From Candidatus Omnitrophota bacterium (GTDB taxonomy: Bacteria > Omnitrophota > Gorgyraeia > Gygaellales > Profunditerraquicolaceae): a stretch of 12,193 nucleotides of DNA. Location: the NCBI GenBank assembly GCA_028687525.1, contig JAQTZX010000021.1, positions 1 through 12,193 on the forward strand. Reading direction: 5' to 3'. This document shows positions 1 to 5,572 of the stretch, piece after piece (positions within the stretch are counted from its first letter, which is position 1; the number at the start of each line of letters is the position of its first letter). The notes under the pieces are model-generated. The model was not told the origin of the DNA and did no database searches. It saw only the letters and a program-made list of their open reading frames with translations. The position numbers and the translations under genes are program-made.

Positions 1-2
1 CT

Positions 3-599
3 ATAACTACCGCGATGTACCGGGTTTTGGGAAAACAGTATATCGATTCCATCTATGTGGAGGCAAAAGGCGTGGATCTGGTCGATTCCGCCCAGGAGGC
101 GGTAAGCGCGTTTATCATAAAACAACACCGCCTGCTTACCCAGGATCAAAAAGAATCGTTTAATATTTTCAATATGTCCGATATCAAGAATACACTTGAA
201 AGCACCACGAGAACAATGTCGTTATTATTGGGCGCTATCGCCGCGATTTCGCTTTTGGTCGGAGGTATCGGTATCATGAATATCATGCTTGTTTCGGTGA
301 CCGAGCGCACGCGCGAGATCGGCCTGCGCAAGGCCATAGGAGCCAATAATAAGGATATCATGATCCAGTTTCTTATCGAAGCCGTACTGATGTCGTTTAT
401 CGGGGGGGTGGCGGGTATCATTCTCGGCGGCGGTACATCGCTGTTGATAACTATTGTGTCGGGGTGGTCGGTAAGGGTTTCCGCGCCTTCGGTGGTACTG
501 GCCGCGGTTTTTTCTTTGGTGGTGGGGGTGGTATTCGGGCTTTGGCCGGCAAAGCAGGCCTCGCGGCTTAATCCTATAGAGGCATTAAGGTATGAATAG
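3..599 (+). CDS. ABC transporter permease, MacB/FtsX type, C-terminal part (5' end outside window)
   Basis: This is the C-terminal half of an inner-membrane permease of the MacB family, which works with an ATPase and a periplasmic adaptor to export macrolides, peptides or lipoprotein-like substrates. The frame is open from the left edge, so the start lies upstream; the ATG at 15 is probably internal. It begins with the end of the periplasmic domain. A first membrane segment (SLLLGAIAAISLLVGGIGIMN) leads into the cytoplasmic coupling motif VTERTREIGLRKAIGA, the hallmark of the FtsX permease domain. Two further membrane segments follow, and the protein closes with the typical NPIEALRYE tail. 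Family membership is certain; substrate is unknown. The next gene fragment begins immediately after the stop. Confidence 0.93.
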   Translation: MTTAMYRVLGKQYIDSIYVEAKGVDLVDSAQEAVSAFIIKQHRLLTQDQKESFNIFNMSDIKNTLESTTRTMSLLLGAIAAISLLVGGIGIMNIMLVSVTERTREIGLRKAIGANNKDIMIQFLIEAVLMSFIGGVAGIILGGGTSLLITIVSGWSVRVSAPSVVLAAVFSLVVGVVFGLWPAKQASRLNPIEALRYE

Positions 600-832
600 T
601 CCCGCCGGCGGTTGTCGCGCCGGTTGCCGTATCTTCCGCGGTTGCGGCGCCGGTTGTTGTGCAACCTGCGCCGGCTTCAGGCGAAACAGCGACGGTAAAT
701 GTCCCCAATGCAAACGGAAGTTTTACCCCGGTTAGCCTGATTAAACGGAAGGATGGTTATGTCGGGCCGCAAGGGGAATATTATCCGGGTAATCCGGCCG
801 TGGAGCAATTAAAAGTTTTGTATGGGAGGTAA
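596..832 (+). pseudogene. Start-less 3' fragment of a Pro/Ala/Val-linker protein
   Basis: An open frame of about 78 codons runs to a TAA at 830-832 but has no credible start. A TGA at 593-595 blocks it upstream, overlapping the permease stop, and no ATG or well-placed GTG follows. The translation has a low-complexity Ala/Val/Pro linker (VVAPVAVSSAVAAPVVVQPAPA) and then a compact tail containing NGSFTPVSL, GYVGPQGEYYPGNP and VEQLKVLYGR. From memory, that tail resembles the end of small exported glycine-zipper-like proteins in several Gram-negative lineages. The N-terminal secretion signal and zipper part are missing, so this looks like a 3' remnant joined to the permease by deletion or rearrangement. 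Translation by readthrough or reinitiation is possible but unsupported. Confidence 0.55.
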
Positions 833-844
833 GCGCGCGCGGCC

Positions 845-923
845 AAAAAAAGGGGACGGCTCCAGGAAAAAAAGGGGACGGTTCTATTTTTCCGAAGAAA
901 AATAGAACCGTCCCCTTTTTTTT
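845..923 (+). repeat. GGGGACGG palindrome, copy 1, with a duplicated outer half-arm
   Basis: A perfect 26 bp stem (867-892 with 897-922) encloses a CGAA tetraloop; the core arm is GGGGACGGTTCTATTTTTC. The A-tract on the left and T-tract on the right (916-923) make it a strong bidirectional intrinsic-terminator candidate. A partial extra left arm, A7 then GGGGACGGCTCC, sits outside it at 845-864. A related hairpin at 5456-5537 has its extra half-arm on the opposite side, so the two elements are inverted relative to each other. Palindromes of this sequence type recall REP elements mobilised by REP-associated tyrosine (IS200-like) transposases; no transposase is present here, so that origin is inferred. 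Confidence 0.85.
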
Positions 924-955
924 GCCTTTTTTTCTTCTTTTTTTGCCGGGGAAAT

Positions 956-1174
956 TTTATCCGTCTTCGCGCGGAAAACCCCGTGTTTAAACACGGGGAT
1001 GTCCGCCATAAAACCCGGCGTGATCTCGCCACGACAAAGTCGTGGCGGAAATGCGTGAATGCTGCGTTTCGGCGAGATGGTTGTCCGTGCCCATGAAGGC
1101 GGACCTCGCCGACCCTCGGCAAGGCCGAGGGGCGGCGGGTTTTCAGGAGACCACGGCTGTGAAGCCGCGGGGTT
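956..1174 (+). repeat. Palindrome-rich dispersed element, copy 1 (possible structured RNA or non-autonomous IS200/IS605-like element)
   Basis: This element matches 8110-8342 in the same orientation, 7154 bp away, with an identical 69 bp core (998-1066). In order it contains a perfect 20 bp palindrome (979-998, CCCCGTGTTTAAACACGGGG) and a 9 bp hairpin with an AAA loop (1027-1047). A two-tier hairpin follows (1071-1076 with 1105-1110, 1083-1087 with 1100-1104), then an 8 bp hairpin with an AAG loop (1113-1131). A long-range helix joins AAAACCCG (1010-1017) to CGGGTTTT (1136-1143). A final hairpin (1151-1170) has a GTGA loop. There is no coding frame with protein-like composition on either strand. 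Terminal subpalindromes without terminal inverted repeats fit IS200/IS605-derived elements, but no transposase or known RNA family is recognised. Confidence 0.75.
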
Positions 1175-1199
1175 CCATAGTTACCGTGGGATCGGAGTG

Positions 1200-1248
1200 T
1201 GTTAAGTACTTATTAACATTGACCGGTTTTGTTAAATAATACTTGACA
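1200..1248 (+). promoter_or_regulatory. Two TGTTAA-N7-TTRACA dyads: probable operators of the XRE-cupin regulator
   Basis: Two dyads with the same spacing lie 30 bp apart. TGTTAA (1200-1205) and TTAACA (1213-1218) are separated by 7 bp, and TGTTAA (1230-1235) and TTGACA (1243-1248) are also separated by 7 bp. The second half of the downstream dyad is itself the -35 hexamer, so occupancy would block RNA polymerase. The motif recurs before the next gene at 1863 and 1883. Binding by the adjacent regulator is inferred from position and repetition. Confidence 0.6.
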
Positions 1249-1271
1249 AGACCGGCCTATGCGTGTATACT
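1243..1271 (+). promoter_or_regulatory. Sigma-70-type promoter for the XRE-cupin regulator
   Basis: A perfect TTGACA (1243-1248) and TATACT (1266-1271) are separated by the optimal 17 bp. The predicted start point near 1278 falls at the GGAGGT ribosome-binding site (1278-1283), so the untranslated leader would be only about 11 nt. This is the best promoter in the window, as expected for an autorepressed regulator. Confidence 0.85.
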
Positions 1272-1288
1272 GATTTTGGAGGTGCAAA

Positions 1289-1840
1289 ATGCAGCTTGTA
1301 GGGATAAACATAAAACGCCTGAGAGAAGAGCAGGGAATGACGCTGCGGGTTATGGCTAAGAAGCTGAATGTAAGCGCCAGTTTTTTGTCGCAGGTCGAAA
1401 GCGGCAAGGCTTCGCCGTCGTTGACTACGTTAAAAAGTATTTCCGACTGCCTTTCCACGACTATCGGGGATTTGATCGGGGAGACCCGGAAGACAAATGA
1501 TAATCCCGTTATCAGGTTGGAGGAACGCAAGCATATACAGGAAGTAAGCAAAGGGATCAATATTTATCTTTTGACATCGCGTGATTCGAACAAGCAGATG
1601 GAACCTCTGCTTTTTCATTTGAAAAAAGGCGCCGATTCGGGCAGGCAGTCATATAAACATTTCGGTCAGGAGTTCGTATTGGTCTTGAAAGGTTCTCTGG
1701 AAATCACGCTTAATGAAACGACGTATATACTTAAGAAAGGGGACAGCATATATTTCAATTCAAGCTTCCCTCACGCATTCAAGAATATAGGCGCGGAGGA
1801 GGTGGAAGCGGTATGGGTGGTGACGCCGCCGACATTTTAG
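1289..1840 (+). CDS. XRE-family transcriptional regulator with C-terminal cupin sensor domain
   Basis: This is a 183-residue cytoplasmic DNA-binding regulator. Residues 6-62 form an XRE helix-turn-helix (RLREEQGMTLRVMAKKLNVS, then FLSQVESGKASPSL). Residues about 107-178 form a small cupin barrel (HFGQEFVLVLKGSLEITL and GDSIYFNSSFPHAFKNIG). Of the usual metal-site positions H124, E128 and H162 are visible. The family (PuuR/SutR-like) senses a small metabolite through the cupin and represses or activates nearby catabolic genes. The start is fixed by GGAGGT five bases upstream. It lies 74 bp before the M20 protein and kinase genes in the same direction, and the same TGTTAA motif lies before both, so local control is likely. 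The ligand cannot be read from sequence; a carboxylic acid, amino-acid derivative or amine would suit the neighbours. Confidence 0.92.
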   Translation: MQLVGINIKRLREEQGMTLRVMAKKLNVSASFLSQVESGKASPSLTTLKSISDCLSTTIGDLIGETRKTNDNPVIRLEERKHIQEVSKGINIYLLTSRDSNKQMEPLLFHLKKGADSGRQSYKHFGQEFVLVLKGSLEITLNETTYILKKGDSIYFNSSFPHAFKNIGAEEVEAVWVVTPPTF

Positions 1841-1862
1841 GGGGGATTTTTTTTAATAAGGT

Positions 1863-1901
1863 TGTTAAGTTAAGGTTAATGCTGTTAAGTATTTAAAAAC
1901 T
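1863..1901 (+). promoter_or_regulatory. Repeated TGTTAAGT motifs upstream of the M20 gene
   Basis: TGTTAAGT occurs at 1863-1870 and 1883-1890, exactly 20 bp (two helical turns) apart. The first is followed after 7 bp by TTAATG, a partial match to the TTRACA half found upstream of the regulator; the second has only a weak partner. No convincing promoter is seen between 1841 and 1914, so these may tune read-through or a weak internal promoter. Confidence 0.5.
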
Positions 1902-1914
1902 AAGGAGGCATATC

Positions 1915-3132
1915 ATGAAAGAGGTCCTTGGAAAGAAGCTCTCCGGGTTACGGGAGCCGCTGGGTAAATTTTATGCAAGGGTGGCGGATTTTGACGTCAA
2001 TAATTCGAATGTTGATTCGTTCGCGGATCTTATCCTGGCTCAAATGAAGGAATTGTCTTTTGACAAGGTCTCAAAGGACAAGGCCGGTAATGTGATCGGG
2101 ATAATAAAAGGGTACGGGAATAAAGATTCCGTTGTCATGATGTCGCATATCGATGTTATGTCTGCGAACCGGCAGAAATTGGAAAATCTGCATGAGCGCG
2201 GGACAGCGCAATTCAAGGCGGGTATTGCCGCGGGTATTTATACCGGCGCTTTGGTGAAAAGGGCTTTAATGCCGCTTACGGGGGATTTGATTGTTTGTTG
2301 TGTTCCGAGAGTGGAATCCGGTGATTTCGGGATACGGTCGTTGTTCGAGGGATTCTTAAAAACCAGGACCAGGAAGGTCAAAGGAGTGGTCCTTTGTGAG
2401 CCCACGGATTTCAATATAAACCTCGGGCATAAAGGAAGGATGGAGTATGAGATCGTGGTCCGGGGGAAAATGGTCAGAAATTTTCTGGAGAACCGCGGCA
2501 TCAATATGCTGGGGACGATGTTTCCCTTGATAAGCGAGTTGGAGAAAGTTTCCAGGGAACTGCCGAGTGATTTTAACCTCGGGCGGTCGGACTTGAAGAT
2601 AAAAGATGTCCGTTTTAACGGTTCTCAACCGCAGGAGGAAGTGAGCGAATTCAGGATAGTCGTGGACAGGGTATTCATTCCCGAGGAAAACGAGAGCTAT
2701 ATTTTGGATAAAGCCAAAACCATAGCCAGGAATGTATATAAGTCGGATTCCGATATCACGGTGAGAACGGCCCTGGCAAAGGAGCGGGTGAAAACGTACA
2801 CCGGGCTGGAAACTCTTTCCGAGAAGGAATACAAACCCTGGCTCATGGAAAGCCATCGGAGTTTCGCTTCGGATTCCCTGAAGAGCCTGACTGAGAGCGG
2901 GTTTAAATCCGATTTCGGGTATTGGAAGAAGATAGTTACGGACGGTTCCTATACCTGTGCCCAGCTTAAAATACCGACGATCGGATTCGGCGCCGGCTCG
3001 GAAGATGCGTTGGGGGCGGGCCCGGATTTATTGGGTTTCGATAAGGTTGAACGGGCGGTATACGGGCAGACATTGATCGTCCAGAGAAATATCGGAATGC
3101 CTGCTTTCGGCTGGAACGCAGATGAAATATAA
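1915..3132 (+). CDS. YgeY-like M20-family hydrolase homologue, probably catalytically impaired
   Basis: This 405-residue protein has the length and motif order of M20 metallohydrolases of the YgeY type. MMSHIDVM (75-82) keeps the H-x-D motif, ERGTAQFKAGIAAG (94-107) is the usual GRGASDxKGG region, CEPTDFNINLGHKGRMEY (161-178) is strongly conserved, and TIGFGAGSE (355-363) matches the C-terminal domain. Several expected zinc or catalytic residues are changed. Q99 occupies the bridging-Asp position. PRVES (131-135) replaces the Glu-Glu pair. MVRNFLENRGIN (186-197) lacks the lid-domain His. SEDALGAGP (362-370) lacks the final His ligand. It may be a pseudoenzyme, a binding subunit, or an enzyme with altered chemistry. 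AAGGAGG at 1902-1908 sets the start. The acetate kinase start overlaps its 3' end by 11 bp, implying translational coupling. Confidence 0.8.
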   Translation: MKEVLGKKLSGLREPLGKFYARVADFDVNNSNVDSFADLILAQMKELSFDKVSKDKAGNVIGIIKGYGNKDSVVMMSHIDVMSANRQKLENLHERGTAQFKAGIAAGIYTGALVKRALMPLTGDLIVCCVPRVESGDFGIRSLFEGFLKTRTRKVKGVVLCEPTDFNINLGHKGRMEYEIVVRGKMVRNFLENRGINMLGTMFPLISELEKVSRELPSDFNLGRSDLKIKDVRFNGSQPQEEVSEFRIVVDRVFIPEENESYILDKAKTIARNVYKSDSDITVRTALAKERVKTYTGLETLSEKEYKPWLMESHRSFASDSLKSLTESGFKSDFGYWKKIVTDGSYTCAQLKIPTIGFGAGSEDALGAGPDLLGFDKVERAVYGQTLIVQRNIGMPAFGWNADEI

Positions 3133-4357
3133 TAAGAAAGACGTTAATATTCTTGTGCTTAACTGCGGAAGCTCATCTCTGAAATATAAGATAATAAGAA
3201 TGCCGCAGGAGGAGACGCTGGTGCAGGGGGAGGCGGAAAGGGTGGGCACTAAGACGCAGGGCGTCTCCGTTATTACCCATTGTTTCGGGGATAAGAAAAG
3301 AACGGTTGAAATCCCGCTTCCCGACCACGCCGCCGCTCTAAAAAAAGCGCTTGAGATGATCGGTGAGGATGTGAAAAAGAATAAAGACGTGCGATTCGAC
3401 ATTTTTGCCCACAGGTATGTGCACCCGGGTAATTTTTTCACGAAGACGACAAAAATAAACAAGTATGTTTTAGAGAAGTTGAAAGAAACGTTCCCGCTCG
3501 CGGCGATACACAATCCGATATCATATCAGTTGATCGATTTCTGCCGCCGGGAGTACGCCTCTACGGCGCAGATATTGGTGTTTGACACCATGTTCCATAA
3601 GACAATCCCTCCGGAATTCTCCACTTACGCGCTTCCCCGGGATATCATAAAGAAATACGGGTTAAAAAAGGTCGGTTTCCACGGTATTTCGCACCGGTAC
3701 GTGATGGAGGAGTCATGCAGGTTCCTGCGGAGGAAGAAGTCCACGCAGAAGATAATCAGCTGTCATCTGGGGACCGGAGGGGCCAGTGTCTGCGCTATAA
3801 ACTGCGGGAAATCCATCAATAATTCGATGGGGTTCACGCCGCTCGAAGGGTTGATGATGAATACGCGATGCGGTAATATCGATCCCGGGGTGGTGTTCTA
3901 TATAATGTTCCAGGAGAACTTTTCTCCCGAAGACACGGAAAACATGCTGAACAAAAAAAGCGGTGTCCTGGGAGTATTCAATTCTTCCTCGGATTTGAGG
4001 GAGGTCATTAATAATATAGACGGGGACAAACGGGCCGAAATGACGTTTGATATGTATGTGCGCAGGGTAAGGATGTATATAGGGTTTTATGCCCTTATTT
4101 TGAAGAAAGCGGATATTCTGGTATTTACCGATTCGCTCGGGGTGGAAGAGCCGGTATTACGGGAACATATTTGCAGGGGGATGGAATTTTTAGGCATGAA
4201 ACTTGACGGGACTGTCAACGCCCGCTATCAAAGCGGAGAAAGCGATATTTCGTCGCCTGATTCGCAAACGAGGATCCTTGTAATCCCGACTAACGAGGAA
4301 CTTATGATAGCGCGGGAATCATACAAGGAGTTTATGAAAAATGATACTGATTGTTGA
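3122..4357 (+). CDS. ackA: Acetate kinase homologue with altered nucleotide-site residues
   Basis: This 411-residue protein belongs to the acetate/butyrate kinase family, which interconverts acetate plus ATP and acetyl phosphate plus ADP in the cytoplasm. Compared from memory with Methanosarcina acetate kinase, most catalytic residues are present: N14, S17, S19 and K21 in LNCGSSSLKY; R98 in AHRYVHPG; H130; D155 in VFDTMFHKTIP; H187 in HGISHRY; H215; R249 in TRCGNIDPG; and the Glu pair 392-393 in PTNEELMIARE. Two nucleotide-site positions differ: HLGNG is HLGTG (T218), and the GIGEN loop reads DSLGVEE (337-343). The phosphoryl chemistry may therefore persist with a changed donor or acyl substrate. 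It overlaps the upstream M20 gene by 11 bp and the downstream kinase paralogue by 17 bp, so the three are surely co-translated. Confidence 0.88.
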   Translation: MKYNKKDVNILVLNCGSSSLKYKIIRMPQEETLVQGEAERVGTKTQGVSVITHCFGDKKRTVEIPLPDHAAALKKALEMIGEDVKKNKDVRFDIFAHRYVHPGNFFTKTTKINKYVLEKLKETFPLAAIHNPISYQLIDFCRREYASTAQILVFDTMFHKTIPPEFSTYALPRDIIKKYGLKKVGFHGISHRYVMEESCRFLRRKKSTQKIISCHLGTGGASVCAINCGKSINNSMGFTPLEGLMMNTRCGNIDPGVVFYIMFQENFSPEDTENMLNKKSGVLGVFNSSSDLREVINNIDGDKRAEMTFDMYVRRVRMYIGFYALILKKADILVFTDSLGVEEPVLREHICRGMEFLGMKLDGTVNARYQSGESDISSPDSQTRILVIPTNEELMIARESYKEFMKNDTDC

Positions 4358-5447
4358 TTATGACCTGAAGGAAGTAAAGATCTGGGCTTGCACGGGAGAG
4401 CCGGGGAAGGCTTCGCCGCGTTTTTTTTCCAAAGATGCCGGCGATTTCGGCGACGATACCTCCGCGAAAGCCTGTATCCGCGCCATAGCCGGTAAAAACA
4501 GGATAGATGCCGTTTCTTTCAGGATATTATTCGGGGGGGATTATTTTAAGGGGCCCGTGTTTGTCGATGACGGTTTTTTTGCCGGGTTCGGGAAGCTGAT
4601 GAATTTTTTCCCGTTTTACGTGCCGTCGATACTGGAAATGCTGAAGAGATTTCACCGGGTTTTCAAGGGGATTCCGCTTATTGCTTTCTTTGAAACCTCG
4701 TTTTTCTTAAAATTGCCGGAGAGCGGCAGGTATTACGCTTTGCCTTTCGAATACCACGAGAGCAATAAAATAAAAAAATGGGGGTTCCATGGGATATTCC
4801 ATGAGCTGAATGCCGGGATATTCTCTCCCGAAGACAAGACTGTTTCCGTAGTGATAGACAAGCAGACTACCGTATGCGCGGTCCATCAGGGCAGGCCGCT
4901 TTCCATCAGCCTGGGCTATACCCCTCTGGAAGGGGTTATGTCCAGGACCAGTTGCGGAGATGTGGATCCCGGGATAATTTTCTATCTTATGAATGTCCAT
5001 AATTTCTCTATATTCAAGATCGATGAAATGCTGAAAAGGGACAGCGGGTTCGCCGGGCTTACGGGTTATGATATCGAATTAAGCGATATGCTGAAATTGC
5101 GCGGCAAGGATGTTAAGGTGGATCTTGCATTTGATGTTTACCAGGCCCAGATAATGAAGCATATAGGCGAGAGCATAACCGTTTTGAACGGCCTGGACAG
5201 TATAGTCTTCGCGGGAAGCGCTGTTGATATATTCATTCCCATTATTCATGAAATAATCAAAAAGATGTCTTTTTTAGGTATAACCACCGTCAGCCTGCCT
5301 TGGGCCGGAGACAGCGAAATTACCAGGATATCTTCCGGGGAGTCAAAGATAAAAGTTTGTCTTAACCGGATGGAGCTTGCCAAATCCATCTATTACGAAA
5401 CTCTCACCGTTCTTAGAAGCCGTGAAAACCGGGCTGTTTTTTCCTAA
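4341..5447 (+). CDS. Degenerate acetate kinase paralogue (predicted pseudokinase partner)
   Basis: This 368-residue protein aligns along its length with acetate kinase: FRILFGGDYF (R61 at the R91 position), FFETSFF, KKWGFHGIFHE, SLGYTPLEGVMSRTSCGDVDPGI, and a C-terminal DSIVFAGSAV. It has lost much of the active site. The N-terminal NxGSSSLK loop is VDYDLKEVK. The H123 region is FPFYVPS. D148 is E118. The HLGNG nucleotide motif is replaced by VVIDKQTTV. R241 is S204. The terminal NEE is NRM. The fold core and the TPLEG region remain. Acetate kinases are dimers, and this gene overlaps the intact kinase by 17 bp with AAGGAG (4325-4330) just upstream, so a regulatory or structural subunit of a heterodimer is the favoured inference. 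Frame integrity over 1.1 kb argues against simple decay. A hairpin terminator starts 9 bp after the stop. Confidence 0.85.
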   Translation: MILIVDYDLKEVKIWACTGEPGKASPRFFSKDAGDFGDDTSAKACIRAIAGKNRIDAVSFRILFGGDYFKGPVFVDDGFFAGFGKLMNFFPFYVPSILEMLKRFHRVFKGIPLIAFFETSFFLKLPESGRYYALPFEYHESNKIKKWGFHGIFHELNAGIFSPEDKTVSVVIDKQTTVCAVHQGRPLSISLGYTPLEGVMSRTSCGDVDPGIIFYLMNVHNFSIFKIDEMLKRDSGFAGLTGYDIELSDMLKLRGKDVKVDLAFDVYQAQIMKHIGESITVLNGLDSIVFAGSAVDIFIPIIHEIIKKMSFLGITTVSLPWAGDSEITRISSGESKIKVCLNRMELAKSIYYETLTVLRSRENRAVFS

Positions 5448-5455
5448 CCGGGGAA

Positions 5456-5537
5456 GGGGACGGTTCTATTTTTTATACTCGCGGGCAAGAACAAAAAAAT
5501 AGAACCGTCCCCATTTTTTTCCGTCCCCATTTTTTTG
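5456..5537 (-). repeat. GGGGACGG palindrome, copy 2 (inverted), also terminator of the kinase operon
   Basis: A perfect 19 bp stem (5456-5474 with 5494-5512) encloses a 19 nt loop and is followed by a T7 tract. A duplicated half-arm (CCGTCCCC then T-run, 5521-5537) lies on its right side. Copy 1 carries its extra half-arm on the left, so this copy is in reverse orientation. Placed 9 bp after the second kinase stop, it probably ends that transcript. Confidence 0.85.
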
Positions 5538-5566
5538 TTGTGCTGTGAATGAAGAAGGGATATAAT
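5538..5566 (+). promoter_or_regulatory. Promoter with TATAAT 6 nt before the deacetylase ATG
   Basis: TATAAT (5561-5566) is perfect; a weak TTGTGC (5538-5543) lies 17 bp upstream. The predicted transcription start coincides with the ATG at 5573, giving a leaderless message. An in-frame ATG at 5549 lies upstream of the -10 element and would not be transcribed from here. Confidence 0.6.
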
Positions 5567-5572
5567 TATTCC

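Noticed and set aside
146..664. 172-codon minus-strand frame
   Set aside because: It is antisense to the permease, with Arg/Thr/Ile-rich composition typical of a shadow frame.
592..735. Cys-rich 47-codon frame (MNSPAGGCRAGCRIF...CPQCKRKF) starting over the permease stop
   Set aside because: It is out of frame with the conserved-looking tail in 596-832; its cysteines come from reading GC-rich Ala/Val/Pro codons in another frame, and it lacks a ribosome site.
956..1174. CRISPR array or group II intron fragment
   Set aside because: The repeats are not regularly spaced short units, and no domain V-like hairpin or reverse transcriptase is present.
1841..1862. Terminator between the regulator and the M20 gene
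   Set aside because: There is a T8 run after a G-run but no stem before it, so read-through is more likely.
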